Assembly: GCA_039908345.1 (NCBI GenBank) | Contig: JAMOBD010000063.1 | Location: 1 to 32,995, forward strand | Length of the DNA: 32,995 nucleotides | Source: Magnetospirillum sp. WYHS-4 | Lineage (GTDB): Bacteria > Pseudomonadota > Alphaproteobacteria > Rhodospirillales > GLO-3 | Direction: 5' to 3' | Shown: piece by piece, positions 16,613 through 25,127 of the stretch | Numbering within the stretch: the stretch's first letter is position 1 | Layout of the letters: each line of letters opens with the position of its first letter | The notes under the pieces: model-generated | The model's input: the letters and a program-made list of their open reading frames with translations, nothing else | The model's database searches: none | Told to the model about the DNA's origin: nothing | Program-made: the position numbers and the translations under genes

Positions 16613-18283
16613 CTATCGCTTCCGCATCAGGAGTTCGCGATTCTGGTAAGGCAGGAAGTCCTTGACCTCGGTGGAGGGCTTGCCGAACAGCCAGCCCTGC
16701 ACGTAGTCGCAGCCACAGTCGCGCACGAAGTCCAGGGAGTCGCGGCTGTCCACCATCTCGGCCACCGTGTCGACCCCAAGGCGTCGGCAAAGCTCGCAGA
16801 GAGCCGAGAGAAAGGCGCGCCCCTTGTCGGCCTTCTGCGCGTTCTTCACCGCGCTGCCGTCCAGTTTGACCACATCCACGTCCAGGCTCGCCAGATACTG
16901 GAAGCTGGCCGCCCCGGCCCCGAAGTCGTCCAGGCAGACCTCGTATCCCGCCCGCCGCAGCCGCTGGATGAAGGTGTTGGCCGCATCCAGGTCGCTCATG
17001 CGCGAGGACTCGGTAACCTCGAAGCTCAGCTTGCCCTCGGTCCAGGAATTGGCCGCCAGCAGCGCGAACAGGCCATCGACGTAGGCCTCCTGCCCGATGG
17101 AATAGCCCGACACGTTGACCGCGACCCGGTACATGGCATTGTTGCGCGGGAATTGGCCGAGCCAGTCCACCACCTTGGCCGCCATGGCGATGTCGAATTG
17201 GTGGATCTGGCCGGTTTCCTCGGCGAAGTTGATGACCTTATAGGGAGAAACGTCCTTGCCCAGGGCGTGGAAGCGGCAAAGCGCCTCGAAATGATGGATC
17301 TCGCCACCGCGCAGCCCGATGATCGGCTGCAGGGCCACGTCGAACTGGCGTTCCGCCACCAACTTGCGAAAGGTGACGATCTGTCCGACCGTCTGGTCGA
17401 CGATGCCGCTCATTCCCGAAGCGAGTATCTGCAAGCTGGCCGCCCCCTCCGCCGATTGCAGCTTCTGCAGCGTATAGAGAAGGCCCTTGGCCAAGTCGGA
17501 CTCGCTGATCGAGCCCGCGTCCCCTACCGGCACGGTGGCCGCCGAAACCTGCACCGTGCCGTCCGGATCGGCCGCAGACACCAGATCGGCCAATTCCCGT
17601 TCCAGGGCCGAGATGCCCTGGCCCTTGGGAGTCAGCAGGGCGAAGCGGTCCGGAGCAACCGCGGCGGCGGTATCGCCGTCCAGCGAATTGGCCCGAATAA
17701 CCATGCCCAGGGTGGCCATCAGGGCTTCCCGGTCTTCTGCGCCCAGGCCCTCGACCAGGCCATCCAGGCCGTCCACCGATACCAGCGCGACGTCCGCCTG
17801 CTGGCCGCTCGCCGCCAGGGATTTCAGCCGTGCCGATGCCAGATTATGAAAGCGGTCGCCGCGATAGAGGCCGGTGGCGTCGTGGCGCTCCACCTCCTTG
17901 TCCAGGCCGCCGGGGAAGCGGAGATAGGTGCGAAAGGCGAGGTACAGGCGATTGCCGGCCCCGGTGCTCAGGCCATGGCCCGTCAGCGACGCCTTGGGAT
18001 GGGTACCACCGGGACCGCACAGCCGGATAGCCGTCTCGGCCACCCGGCCGTGACGCTCCAACAGGTCGCAGACCTCCTCGATCATCCGGCGATCGGCCGG
18101 AGCCACCAGATCCTCGATGGGCTGGCCCGCCAGATCGGCGCCGCGCCGCCCAAGCAAGGGCTCGCAGGCACCCGACGCGAAAACCACCCGACGCCCCTCG
18201 GTCTCGACGATCAGGTCGGCCCAGGCGAAGGCAAAGGCCAAGTAGCGATCCCGCTCGGCCTTTAGGAGGTCGTCCCGGCTCAC
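16613..18283 (-). CDS. PAS / degenerate GGDEF / EAL protein, likely c-di-GMP phosphodiesterase
   Basis: From the GTG at 18283 the 556-residue protein has a PAS-like domain (about 20-100: WADLIVETEGRRVVFASGA...). A diguanylate-cyclase-like domain follows, in which the GGDEF position reads APDRFAL (about 210), so cyclase activity is lost. The EAL domain starts at FEALCRF (about 333) and keeps AVNVSGYS, FEVTESS, LDDFGAGAASF, VKLDGSAV and YVQGWLFGKP. The acid pair usually seen as AEGVE reads AEMVD. Most metal and base residues for hydrolysing cyclic di-GMP are therefore present. The start overlaps the hemerythrin stop (GTGA), which ties the two gene products together. The protein has no membrane segment. 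PAS plus hemerythrin suggests an oxygen- or redox-linked signal, which is inference. Confidence 0.88.
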   Translation of the reverse strand: MSRDDLLKAERDRYLAFAFAWADLIVETEGRRVVFASGACEPLLGRRGADLAGQPIEDLVAPADRRMIEEVCDLLERHGRVAETAIRLCGPGGTHPKASLTGHGLSTGAGNRLYLAFRTYLRFPGGLDKEVERHDATGLYRGDRFHNLASARLKSLAASGQQADVALVSVDGLDGLVEGLGAEDREALMATLGMVIRANSLDGDTAAAVAPDRFALLTPKGQGISALERELADLVSAADPDGTVQVSAATVPVGDAGSISESDLAKGLLYTLQKLQSAEGAASLQILASGMSGIVDQTVGQIVTFRKLVAERQFDVALQPIIGLRGGEIHHFEALCRFHALGKDVSPYKVINFAEETGQIHQFDIAMAAKVVDWLGQFPRNNAMYRVAVNVSGYSIGQEAYVDGLFALLAANSWTEGKLSFEVTESSRMSDLDAANTFIQRLRRAGYEVCLDDFGAGAASFQYLASLDVDVVKLDGSAVKNAQKADKGRAFLSALCELCRRLGVDTVAEMVDSRDSLDFVRDCGCDYVQGWLFGKPSTEVKDFLPYQNRELLMRKR

Positions 18284-18672
18284 GCGGATTTCTCCCAGGC
18301 CGCGTAGGTCTTGTCGAAATCGACGATATGATCGATCAGCCAATGGCGCAGGAACGCCAGCGCCCTCTCGTCGACAGTCGCCGTACCTTCCTTCAAGGCG
18401 CCGATTTCCGACAACAGGCGGCGGTGCTCGCCAGCATGGGATTCCGCCTCGGGAAAGCCGATACGATGTAGATAGGCCTCCTCGCGCCGGAAATGCTCTT
18501 CGGTGCCGACCAGAAGATTGCGCACCAGATCGGCCAGAACCCGGGGCGAGGTGCCACTTTCCGCCGCCACCACGATCTCGTTTAGTTGTTCGGTCAGGGC
18601 ACGGTGGTCGCGGTCGAAGGCACGTACGCCGACGCTCAAATCATCCGACCAGGCAACGACTCGCGTCGACAT
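18280..18672 (-). CDS. Bacteriohemerythrin (O2-binding di-iron protein)
   Basis: The 130-residue protein has the ordered ligands of a single-domain hemerythrin: His23 (FDRDHRAL), His60 and Glu64 (EEHFRREEAY), His79 and His83 (HAGEHRRLL), His115 and Asp120 (WLIDHIVDFDKTY). It begins WSDDLSVGVRAFDRDH as bacterial members do. It binds oxygen at a di-iron centre. I chose the ATG at 18672; an in-frame GTG two codons earlier is possible. The ribosome site is poor. The TGA overlaps the GTG of the EAL gene downstream, so oxygen sensing or delivery may be linked to cyclic di-GMP turnover. Confidence 0.92.
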   Translation of the reverse strand: MSTRVVAWSDDLSVGVRAFDRDHRALTEQLNEIVVAAESGTSPRVLADLVRNLLVGTEEHFRREEAYLHRIGFPEAESHAGEHRRLLSEIGALKEGTATVDERALAFLRHWLIDHIVDFDKTYAAWEKSA

Positions 18673-18718
18673 GCGCACACCCCGGAAGTCAGTCTAGCCC
18701 GAGGAACCACCAAAAGGA

Positions 18719-18743
18719 AAGGGCAGCCCGCCGGGCTGCCCTT
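18719..18743 (-). terminator. Rho-independent terminator of the ribosomal/rpoA superoperon
   Basis: GGGCAGCCC (18721-18729) and its exact complement (18733-18741) form a stem with a three-base loop, extended by two A:T pairs at the base. On the minus strand it is followed by TTTCCTTTT. It lies just after the rplQ stop and before the hemerythrin gene, both on the minus strand. Confidence 0.88.
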
Positions 18744-18769
18744 CCATTTCCGGATATCGGGCCGAAAAG

Positions 18770-19198
18770 TCAGGCGGCGGCGTCGCCGGCGGCTTCGGCA
18801 GCGGCTGCCCGGGCCTTGTCCTCGGCGCCCTTGGCGGCCGGATCGCGGTCCACCAGTTCGATCACCGCCATGGCCGCGGCGTCGCCGTGGCGAAAGCCCG
18901 CCTTGATGACGCGGGTATAGCCGCCCTTGCGTTCCTTGTAGCGTTCGGCCAGCGCGCCGAACAGCTTGGCGACCGCCGCGTCGTCACGCAGCAGGGCGAA
19001 GGCCTGGCGGCGGCAGTGCAACCCGCCCCGCTTGCCGAGCGTGATTATCTGGTCCGCCACCCGCTTGAGCTCCTTGGCTCGCGGCAGGGTGGTGGTGATC
19101 TGCTCGTGCTTGACCAGCGACACCGTCATATTGGACAGCATCGACTTGCGATGGGGCGTCTTGACACCCAGCTTGCGGCCGCTCACACCGTGACGCAT
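18770..19198 (-). CDS. rplQ: 50S ribosomal protein L17
   Basis: The 142-residue protein starts [11 protein letters not shown], followed by [19 protein letters not shown] and [10 protein letters not shown], and has the [17 protein letters not shown] block: all L17 signatures. After about residue 120 an Ala/Glu-rich tail ([15 protein letters not shown]) extends the core, as is common in alphaproteobacteria. It sits on the large subunit near the exit tunnel. It is the last gene of the operon, 45 bases after rpoA, and is followed by the hairpin terminator. Confidence 0.97.
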   Translation of the reverse strand: MRHGVSGRKLGVKTPHRKSMLSNMTVSLVKHEQITTTLPRAKELKRVADQIITLGKRGGLHCRRQAFALLRDDAAVAKLFGALAERYKERKGGYTRVIKAGFRHGDAAAMAVIELVDRDPAAKGAEDKARAAAAEAAGDAAA

Positions 19199-19243
19199 GA
19201 CTTTCTCTCCTTAAACCCCGCCTTGAACGGCGGTATTGGTCGT

Positions 19244-20260
19244 TCAGTAGGGTTCTTCCAGCTTCTTGGCCAGTTCCTCGATGTTGTCGGGGGGCCAATT
19301 GGGAATTTCCATGCCGAGATGCAGGCCCATGTCGCCCAGCACCTCCTTGATCTCGTTCAGCGACTTGCGGCCGAAGTTCGGCGTACGCAGCATCTCCGCC
19401 TCGGTCTTCTGCACCAAGTCGCCGATATAGATGATGTTGTCGTTCTTCAGGCAGTTGGCCGACCGGACGGACAGTTCCAGTTCGTCGACCTTGCGCAGCA
19501 GATTCTTGTTGAACGGAAGATCCTCGCGCCGTTCCTCCGCCGACAAGGTGGAGGGCTCCTCGAAGTTGATGAAGAGCTGCAACTGATCCTGCAGAATGCG
19601 CGCGGCCAAAGCCACGGCGTCCTCGGGAGTCACGGTGCCGTTGCTCACCACTTCGAGCGTCAGTTTGTCATGGTCGGTGACCTGGCCGACGCGGGTATTG
19701 TCGACCTTGTAGGCGACCTTGCGGACCGGCGAGAAGATCGAGTCCACCGGGATCAGGCCGATGGGCGCGTCGTCCGGACGATTCTGGGAGGCCGGCACGT
19801 ACCCCTTGCCGGAGCTGACGGTCAGCTCCATCGAAAGGCGGGCGCCGCGGTCCAGCGTACAGAGCACCAAGTCCGGGTCCATGATCTCGATGTCGTGGCC
19901 GCATTCGATCATGCCGGCCTTGACTTCGCCCGGACCTTCAGCCTTCAGCGAAATGCGCTTGGGGCCCTCGCCGCTCATCCGGAGCGCCATGGACTTGATG
20001 TTCATGACGATGTCGGTGACGTCCTCGCGGACGCCCGGAATCGACGAGAACTCGTGCAGCACGCCGTCGATCTGAATCGACGTCACCGCCGCGCCGCGAA
20101 GCGACGACAGCAGCACCCGGCGCAGCGCGTTGCCCAGGGTCAGACCGAACCCGCGCTCGAGCGGCTCCGCCACCACCTTGGCCGCCCGCTTGGGATCGGC
20201 CCCCGGAATGACTTCCAGCTTGGTGGGTTTGATCAAGTCCTGCCAGTTCTTCTGAATCAC
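19244..20260 (-). CDS. rpoA: RNA polymerase alpha subunit
   Basis: The 338-residue protein has the N-terminal assembly domain ([20 protein letters not shown], near 53-72) and the C-terminal DNA- and activator-binding domain ([22 protein letters not shown] and [12 protein letters not shown]). It dimerises to start polymerase assembly. The start codon is GTG at 20258-20260, with GAGG eight bases before it. Between this gene and rpsK lie 118 bases with three stem-loops rather than the rpsD gene found there in enterics. Confidence 0.97.
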   Translation of the reverse strand: MIQKNWQDLIKPTKLEVIPGADPKRAAKVVAEPLERGFGLTLGNALRRVLLSSLRGAAVTSIQIDGVLHEFSSIPGVREDVTDIVMNIKSMALRMSGEGPKRISLKAEGPGEVKAGMIECGHDIEIMDPDLVLCTLDRGARLSMELTVSSGKGYVPASQNRPDDAPIGLIPVDSIFSPVRKVAYKVDNTRVGQVTDHDKLTLEVVSNGTVTPEDAVALAARILQDQLQLFINFEEPSTLSAEERREDLPFNKNLLRKVDELELSVRSANCLKNDNIIYIGDLVQKTEAEMLRTPNFGRKSLNEIKEVLGDMGLHLGMEIPNWPPDNIEELAKKLEEPY

Positions 20261-20292
20261 GAGAGTGACCTCACGCCCCGATCAATGCCCAT

Positions 20293-20369
20293 GAGGCCCC
20301 GAAGGGCCTCTCGAAATCCACCCGCTCCCGGAAGGGGGCGGACGCCATTAAGAGAGACCCGAAGGTCTC
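20293..20369 (-). promoter_or_regulatory. Three tandem stem-loops between rpsK and rpoA
   Basis: Stem 1 is GAGGCCC/GGGCCTC at 20293-20310; stem 2 is an imperfect eight-base stem at 20322-20341; stem 3 is GAGACC/GGTCTC at 20354-20369. Read on the transcribed minus strand, stems 1 and 3 close with the extra-stable cUUCGg tetraloop, and stem 2 has a UUCC loop with one A-C mismatch. No long U run follows any of them. They may be RNA-processing, stabilising or partial attenuation elements that set rpoA-rplQ levels. The structures are direct reading; the function is inference. Confidence 0.6.
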
Positions 20370-20378
20370 CCGAAGCGA

Positions 20379-20771
20379 TCAGACGCGCCGCCGCTTGCGT
20401 GGCCGGCAGCCGTTGTGCGGCACCGGAGTCACATCGCGGATCGCGGTGATGTTAAAGCCGACGGATTGCAGCGCCCGCAAAGCGGACTCGCGACCCGCTC
20501 CCGGCCCCTTGACCTCGACTTCCAAAGTCTTCATGCCGTGTTCCATCGCCTTGCGGCCGGCATCCTCGGCCGCCATCTGGGCGGCATAGGGAGTCGACTT
20601 GCGCGACCCTTTGAAACCCTGATTGCCGGCCGAAGACCAGGCGATGGTGTTGCCTTGGGCATCGGCGATGGTAATCATGGTGTTGTTGAACGTCGCGTTC
20701 ACATGCGCGACGCCGGACACGATATTCTTGCGCTCGCGACGCCGCGGGCGCTGGGCTACTGCCTTGGCCAT
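20379..20771 (-). CDS. rpsK: 30S ribosomal protein S11
   Basis: The 130-residue protein contains [40 protein letters not shown] split across two stretches, the [15 protein letters not shown] helix and the conserved end [12 protein letters not shown]. It is a platform protein that contacts S7, S18 and the 690 loop of 16S rRNA. It follows rpsM by 12 bases, as in other alpha operons. Confidence 0.98.
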   Translation of the reverse strand: MAKAVAQRPRRRERKNIVSGVAHVNATFNNTMITIADAQGNTIAWSSAGNQGFKGSRKSTPYAAQMAAEDAGRKAMEHGMKTLEVEVKGPGAGRESALRALQSVGFNITAIRDVTPVPHNGCRPRKRRRV

Positions 20772-20783
20772 CGTAACCTCTTC

Positions 20784-21161
20784 CTACTTGGTGGCCTTCT
20801 TCTTGCCGGCGATCGGCTTGGCCGGCCCCTTGCGGGTCCGGGCATTGGTGTGCGTGCGCTGTCCACGCACCGGCAAGCCGCGCCGATGCCGCAGACCACG
20901 GTAGCATCCCAGGTCCATCAGGCGTTTGATGGTCATCGCCTTCTCGCGCCGGAGGTCGCCCTCCACTTGATATTCCTTGTCGATGACCTCGCGGATACGG
21001 ATCACCTCGTCCTCGGTGAGTTGGTTCACTCGCCGCTGGGACGGGATCCCGACTTTGGCGCAGATCTCCTTCGCCTTGGTCGGGCCGATTCCGTAGATAT
21101 AGGTCAGCGCAATTTCCACCCGCTTCACGGTAGGAATGTTCACGCCAGCGATTCGAGCCAA
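20784..21161 (-). CDS. rpsM: 30S ribosomal protein S13
   Basis: The 125-residue protein begins [20 protein letters not shown], with [13 protein letters not shown] and the basic end [20 protein letters not shown]. It sits in the 30S head and touches the P-site tRNA. The start codon is TTG at 21159-21161; AAGGAG seven bases upstream supports it, and the second codon gives the normal Ala. It is the first gene after the internal promoter at 21228-21255. Confidence 0.97.
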   Translation of the reverse strand: MARIAGVNIPTVKRVEIALTYIYGIGPTKAKEICAKVGIPSQRRVNQLTEDEVIRIREVIDKEYQVEGDLRREKAMTIKRLMDLGCYRGLRHRRGLPVRGQRTHTNARTRKGPAKPIAGKKKATK

Positions 21162-21227
21162 AGCTGCTACTCCTTAGACTTTGGTTTTGAACGATAATCG
21201 TGCCCGCCGGGACCCCGAAGAGGCGCG

Positions 21228-21255
21228 ATTATAGGGACAAACCGAACCAAGTCAA
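21228..21255 (-). promoter_or_regulatory. Strong internal promoter for rpsM-rpsK-rpoA-rplQ
   Basis: On the minus strand TTGACT (21250-21255), a 16-base spacer and a perfect TATAAT (21228-21233) form the best promoter in the window. Transcription would start near 21221, giving a leader of about 60 bases before the TTG start of rpsM. An inverted repeat links ATAATCG, overlapping the -10, with CGATTAT in the leader (arms at 21226-21232 and 21194-21200). The leader also has a short CCTC-UUCG-GGGG hairpin. The repeat may be an operator or part of a leader fold. Confidence 0.75.
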
Positions 21256-21266
21256 CCTTCCCGCTG

Positions 21267-21911
21267 TCACCCGAGGATCGCGTTGAGCTGTTTGGTCACG
21301 TCATCGATCGGCGCCATGCCGTCGGTTTCCTTCAGCACGCCCTTCTTTCCGTAGTAGGCGGAGATGGGGGCGGTCTGCTTGTGATAGGCCTCCAGGCGCG
21401 ACCGGACGGTCGCCTCGTTGTCGTCGGCGCGGCGGACGAAGTCGGTGCTGCCGCACTTGTCGCAGACGCCTTCCTTGGCCGGCTTCTCGAACTTGTCGTG
21501 ATAGCCCTTGCCGCATTTGCCGCAGGTATAGCGGCCGCAAATGCGTTCGACCATGGCGTCGTCGTTGACCTTGAGTTCAACGACGTGATCGAGCTTGTAC
21601 CCCTTGTCTTGCAACATGGTGTCCAGGGCTTCCGCTTGCGGAACCGTCCGCGGGAAACCGTCCAGGATGAAGCCCTTCTTGCAATCGGGCTGGTCGATGC
21701 GGACCGAGATCATGGAAATGATCAGGCCATCGGAAACCAGGCCGCCCGATTCCATGATGCTCTTGGCTTGCTTACCCAGTTCGCTGCCCGAAGCGACCTC
21801 GGCGCGCAGCATGTCGCCGGTAGACAGCTGGACCATGCCATACTTGTCCTGGATTCGCTTGGCCTGGGTGCCCTTGCCCGCGCCGGGGGGGCCGAGGAGG
21901 ATGATCTTCAT
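21267..21911 (-). CDS. adk: Adenylate kinase, long form with zinc-binding lid
   Basis: The 214-residue protein has the P-loop GPPGAGKGTQ (8-17), the AMP site LSTGDMLR, DGFPRT (84-89) and an expanded lid with four cysteines (Cys130, Cys133, Cys150, Cys153) placed to hold zinc. It interconverts ATP plus AMP with two ADP. It follows secY by 30 bases, the usual place in the spc operon. The zinc lid is more familiar from Gram-positives but is known in some alphaproteobacteria. Confidence 0.97.
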   Translation of the reverse strand: MKIILLGPPGAGKGTQAKRIQDKYGMVQLSTGDMLRAEVASGSELGKQAKSIMESGGLVSDGLIISMISVRIDQPDCKKGFILDGFPRTVPQAEALDTMLQDKGYKLDHVVELKVNDDAMVERICGRYTCGKCGKGYHDKFEKPAKEGVCDKCGSTDFVRRADDNEATVRSRLEAYHKQTAPISAYYGKKGVLKETDGMAPIDDVTKQLNAILG

Positions 21912-21941
21912 GGTGTGAATGCGCTCCCTAAATCGAGGTCC

Positions 21942-23285
21942 CTACTTGCGGCCCTTGGTCAGCTTCGACTTCTTGATAAGGCCTTCATATTGGTGTGCGA
22001 GCAGGTGCGAATGAACCTGGGCGACCGTGTCCATGGTGACTGAAACGACGATCAACAGGCTCGTGCCGCCGAAGTAGAACGGCACCGAGAATTGCGAGAT
22101 CAGCCATTCCGGCAGAATGCAGACGATCGACAGGTAGCCGGCCCCGATCACCGTCAGGCGGGTCAGCACCTTGTCCAGGTAGTCGGCCGTCGTCTTACCC
22201 GGCCGGATTCCCGGCACGAAGCCACCGTACTTCTTCAAGTTGTCGGCAGTCTCCACGGGATTGAAAACGACCGCCGTGTAGAAGAACGCGAAGAAGACGA
22301 TCAGCAGTACGTAGACCGCCAGATAGACGGGGTGGCCACGGCCCAGATAGGCGGCGACGGTGGACAGCCATTCCGGCCCCTGCCCCGCCGAGAAACCGAT
22401 CACGGTGACGGGCAACAGCAGGATGGAACTGGCGAAAATCGGCGGGATCACGCCCGAGGTATTGAGTCGCATGGGCAGGTGGGAGCTTTCGCCGCCGTAG
22501 ACCTTGTTGCCCTGCTGCCGCTTCGGGTACTGAACGATGATGCGGCGCTGGGCGCGTTCCATGAAGACGATGAAGAATACCACGGCTGCCGCGCCGATCA
22601 GCATGGCGACGATCAACGCCGTGTGCAGGGCGCCGGTGCGGCCCAACTCCAAGGTCCCGGCCAAGGCGCCGGGCAGGCCGGCCACGATGCCGGCGAAGAT
22701 GATCAGCGAGGTGCCGTTGCCGACGCCGCGGGCGGTGATCTGCTCGCCCAGCCACATCAGGAACAAGGTACCCCCAACCAGGGTAATCACGGTGACGAAG
22801 CGGAAGAACATGCCGGGGTCCGGGACCGCCGCCCCCTGGCTCGATGTCATGCCTTCCAGGCCTACCGCGATGCCGTAGGCCTGCAGGGCGGTAATCAGCA
22901 CCGTCAGGTAACGCGTATACTGGTTGATCTTCTTACGGCCCGCCTCGCCCTCCTTCTTCATCGATTCCAGCGACGGCGACACGGTGGTCATCAGCTGCAT
23001 GATGATGGAGGCGGAGATGTAGGGCATGATGTTCAATGCGAAGATCGTCATGCGGCTGAGCGCGCCGCCGGCGATCATGTCGAACATGCCGAGGATGCCC
23101 CCCGCGTTCTGCTTGAACACGTCCTGCAGGACGACGGGATCGATCCCCGGCAAGGGCACGTAGGAACCCAGCCGGTAGACGATCAACGCCCCCAGGGTGA
23201 ACCAGATCCGCTTCTTGAGCTCCGTCGCCTTGGCAAAGGCTCCGAAGTTCAGGTTGGCGACCAGTTGCTCGGCTGCCGAAGCCAT
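21942..23285 (-). CDS. secY: Preprotein translocase channel subunit SecY
   Basis: The 447-residue protein has ten hydrophobic segments and SecY words: LGALIVYRLGSYVPLPGID, GGALSRMTIFALNIMPYISASI (both broken over several segments), the cytoplasmic loop ERAQRRIIVQYPKRQ and the C-terminal loop KKYGGFVPGIRPGK. It forms the inner-membrane pore with SecE and SecG, through which SecA pushes preproteins. It lies between rplO (9 bases away) and adk. Length and motifs are normal, which contrasts with the altered SecA in this window. Confidence 0.98.
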   Translation of the reverse strand: MASAAEQLVANLNFGAFAKATELKKRIWFTLGALIVYRLGSYVPLPGIDPVVLQDVFKQNAGGILGMFDMIAGGALSRMTIFALNIMPYISASIIMQLMTTVSPSLESMKKEGEAGRKKINQYTRYLTVLITALQAYGIAVGLEGMTSSQGAAVPDPGMFFRFVTVITLVGGTLFLMWLGEQITARGVGNGTSLIIFAGIVAGLPGALAGTLELGRTGALHTALIVAMLIGAAAVVFFIVFMERAQRRIIVQYPKRQQGNKVYGGESSHLPMRLNTSGVIPPIFASSILLLPVTVIGFSAGQGPEWLSTVAAYLGRGHPVYLAVYVLLIVFFAFFYTAVVFNPVETADNLKKYGGFVPGIRPGKTTADYLDKVLTRLTVIGAGYLSIVCILPEWLISQFSVPFYFGGTSLLIVVSVTMDTVAQVHSHLLAHQYEGLIKKSKLTKGRK

Positions 23286-23294
23286 GGTTACCTG

Positions 23295-23828
23295 TTATTC
23301 CTTGCTGCCGGACTTGGTTTTGGCCTTCTTGGCCGGTGCCTTGCCCTCGGCAGGCTCTTCCGTCGCCTTGGGCGCGATCACCGTGACCGACCCGCCAGCC
23401 TTTTCGACCGCCGCGACGGCCGCCTTGGAGGCCCCAGCGACTTCGATGGTCAATTTGGCCGTGATGCCGCCCTTGGCCAGCAGGCGCACGCCATCCCGGA
23501 CCCGTCCGACCAGCCCGGCTGCCGCCAAGACGGAAGCGTTCACCGGCTTCCCGGCGTCAAGACGGCCGTCGTCGACGGCCTGCTGCAGACGGCCGGTGTT
23601 CACCACCGCGAAGTCCTTGGCGAAGATATTCTTGAAGCCACGCTTGGGCAGGCGGCGGTAGAGGGGCATCTGACCGCCTTCGAAGCCGGCCAACGCCACG
23701 CCGGACCGGGCCTTTTGACCCTTATGGCCCTTGCCCGATGTCTTGCCCAGGCCGGAACCGATACCGCGGCCGACGCGCTTGCGCGCCTCACGGGCACCCG
23801 GATTGTCGCGAAGCTGATTGAGTTTCAT
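23295..23828 (-). CDS. rplO: 50S ribosomal protein L15
   Basis: The 177-residue protein starts [20 protein letters not shown], with [19 protein letters not shown] and [18 protein letters not shown], all L15 signatures. From about residue 150 it has an extra Lys/Ala-rich tail ([15 protein letters not shown]). It is an assembly protein of the large subunit. It follows rpmD in the standard spc order. Confidence 0.97.
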   Translation of the reverse strand: MKLNQLRDNPGAREARKRVGRGIGSGLGKTSGKGHKGQKARSGVALAGFEGGQMPLYRRLPKRGFKNIFAKDFAVVNTGRLQQAVDDGRLDAGKPVNASVLAAAGLVGRVRDGVRLLAKGGITAKLTIEVAGASKAAVAAVEKAGGSVTVIAPKATEEPAEGKAPAKKAKTKSGSKE

Positions 23829-23862
23829 GTCCTTGGTATCCCTAGACTGGAGCCTGCCGGAG

Positions 23863-24054
23863 TCAGCCGGCCTGCTCGACCCGCAGCAGGTGCTTGACCT
23901 TCTCGATCATACCGCGCACGGCCGGAGTATCCTCCAGCTCGCGAGTGCGGTGCATCTTGTTCAGCCCCAGCCCGATCAGGGTGGCGCGCTGATCGTTGCG
24001 CCGCCCGATGGGGCTGTGCACCTGAGTCACCTTTACGGTCTTCTTGGCGGCCAT
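23863..24054 (-). CDS. rpmD: 50S ribosomal protein L30
   Basis: The 63-residue protein contains [24 protein letters not shown] and [17 protein letters not shown] (each read in parts), the L30 pattern. It binds 23S rRNA near the 5S-proximal region. It is five bases downstream of rpsE. Confidence 0.95.
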   Translation of the reverse strand: MAAKKTVKVTQVHSPIGRRNDQRATLIGLGLNKMHRTRELEDTPAVRGMIEKVKHLLRVEQAG

Positions 24055-24059
24055 GGCCT

Positions 24060-24749
24060 TTACTCCTTGGCGGCAGCGGCCTGGGCGGCGGCACCGCCGC
24101 CCCGGCGCGAGACGATCTCGCCCACCTTCTTGCCGCGGCGGGTCGCCACGGTGCGCGGCGACATGCAGTTGCCGAGCGCATCGAAGGTGGCACGGATCAT
24201 GTTGTGGGCGTTGGCGGACCCGATCGACTTGGCGACCACGTCCTGCACGCCCATCGTCTCGAAGACGGCACGCATCGGACCGCCGGCGATGATGCCGGTA
24301 CCGGCCGGAGCCGCCCGCACCACCACCTTGCCGGCGCCGTAGCGGCCTTGAACGTCGTGATGCAGCGTGCGGCCCTCGCGTAGCGGAATGCGGACCATGG
24401 CGCGCTTGGCGCGATCGGTGGCCTTGCGGATCGCTTCCGGCACTTCACGGGCCTTGCCCGTACCGAAGCCGACCCGGCCCTTGCCGTCGCCCACCACCAC
24501 CAGGGCGGCAAACGAAAAGCGGCGACCGCCCTTGACCACCTTGGCGACGCGGTTGATATGGACCAGCTTGTCGATCAGCTCGACATCGCCCTCGCCCCCC
24601 CGGTCGCGGGAATCGCGCGACTCGTGGGAGTCGCGGCGCCCCCGGCCCTCGCGGCCCTCGCGGCCTTCGCGCGGCTCGCGGCCTCCCCGGCCACCCCGCG
24701 CTTGGCGCGGCGGACGGGAACCGGGAGCGTTGGCTTCGTTATTCGACAT
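24060..24749 (-). CDS. rpsE: 30S ribosomal protein S5 with an unusual Arg/Gly/Glu-rich N-terminal extension
   Basis: From about residue 57 the 229-residue protein is normal S5: [54 protein letters not shown] and the [16 protein letters not shown] helix. S5 guards decoding accuracy at the mRNA entry side. The first 56 residues are low complexity ([19 protein letters not shown] and DSRDR repeats), longer than the short tails usual in S5. The ATG at 24749 has GGAGC upstream. An internal start near the core is not evident, so the extension is probably real. Confidence 0.95.
   Translation of the reverse strand: MSNNEANAPGSRPPRQARGGRGGREPREGREGREGRGRRDSHESRDSRDRGGEGDVELIDKLVHINRVAKVVKGGRRFSFAALVVVGDGKGRVGFGTGKAREVPEAIRKATDRAKRAMVRIPLREGRTLHHDVQGRYGAGKVVVRAAPAGTGIIAGGPMRAVFETMGVQDVVAKSIGSANAHNMIRATFDALGNCMSPRTVATRRGKKVGEIVSRRGGGAAAQAAAAKE
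24646..24663. repeat. 9-bp tandem repeat in the rpsE extension
   Basis: CCCTCGCGG occurs twice head to tail (24646-24654, 24655-24663), followed by a diverged CCTTCGCGCGG copy. On the coding strand it gives repeated Arg-Glu-Gly triplets. Because the unit is nine bases, copy-number slippage would keep the frame. Confidence 0.7.
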
Positions 24750-24761
24750 CGGTTCAGCTCC

Positions 24762-25124
24762 TTAGAACGACAGACCGGCCTCGCGGGCCGCATCAGCCAG
24801 GGCCTGGACCCGGCCATGGAAGCGATAGGCGCCGCGATCGAAGGCGACCTCCTTGATACCGGCGGCCACGGCAAGCGCCGCGATGGCCTTGCCGACTTCG
24901 GTGGCGGCCTCTTTGTTGGCCCCGGTCTTCAGCTTGGCGCGCAGTTCCTTGTCCATGGAACTGGCGGCAGCCAGGGTCACGCCCTTCATATCGTCGATGA
25001 TCTGGGCGTAGATGTGCCTGCCGGAACGGTGCACGGTCAAGCGCAACCGCTCATTGGCACGGCGCTTGAGATTGTACCGGTTGCGCCGCTTGCGGCGCTC
25101 GATCTGCTGATTCGCGTTGGCCAT
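24762..25124 (-). CDS. rplR: 50S ribosomal protein L18
   Basis: The 120-residue protein has [35 protein letters not shown] and the C-terminal [24 protein letters not shown], typical of L18. It brings 5S rRNA to the large subunit with L5. It is twelve bases upstream of rpsE and three bases downstream of rplF. Confidence 0.97.
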   Translation of the reverse strand: MANANQQIERRKRRNRYNLKRRANERLRLTVHRSGRHIYAQIIDDMKGVTLAAASSMDKELRAKLKTGANKEAATEVGKAIAALAVAAGIKEVAFDRGAYRFHGRVQALADAAREAGLSF

Positions 25125-25127
25125 GGC

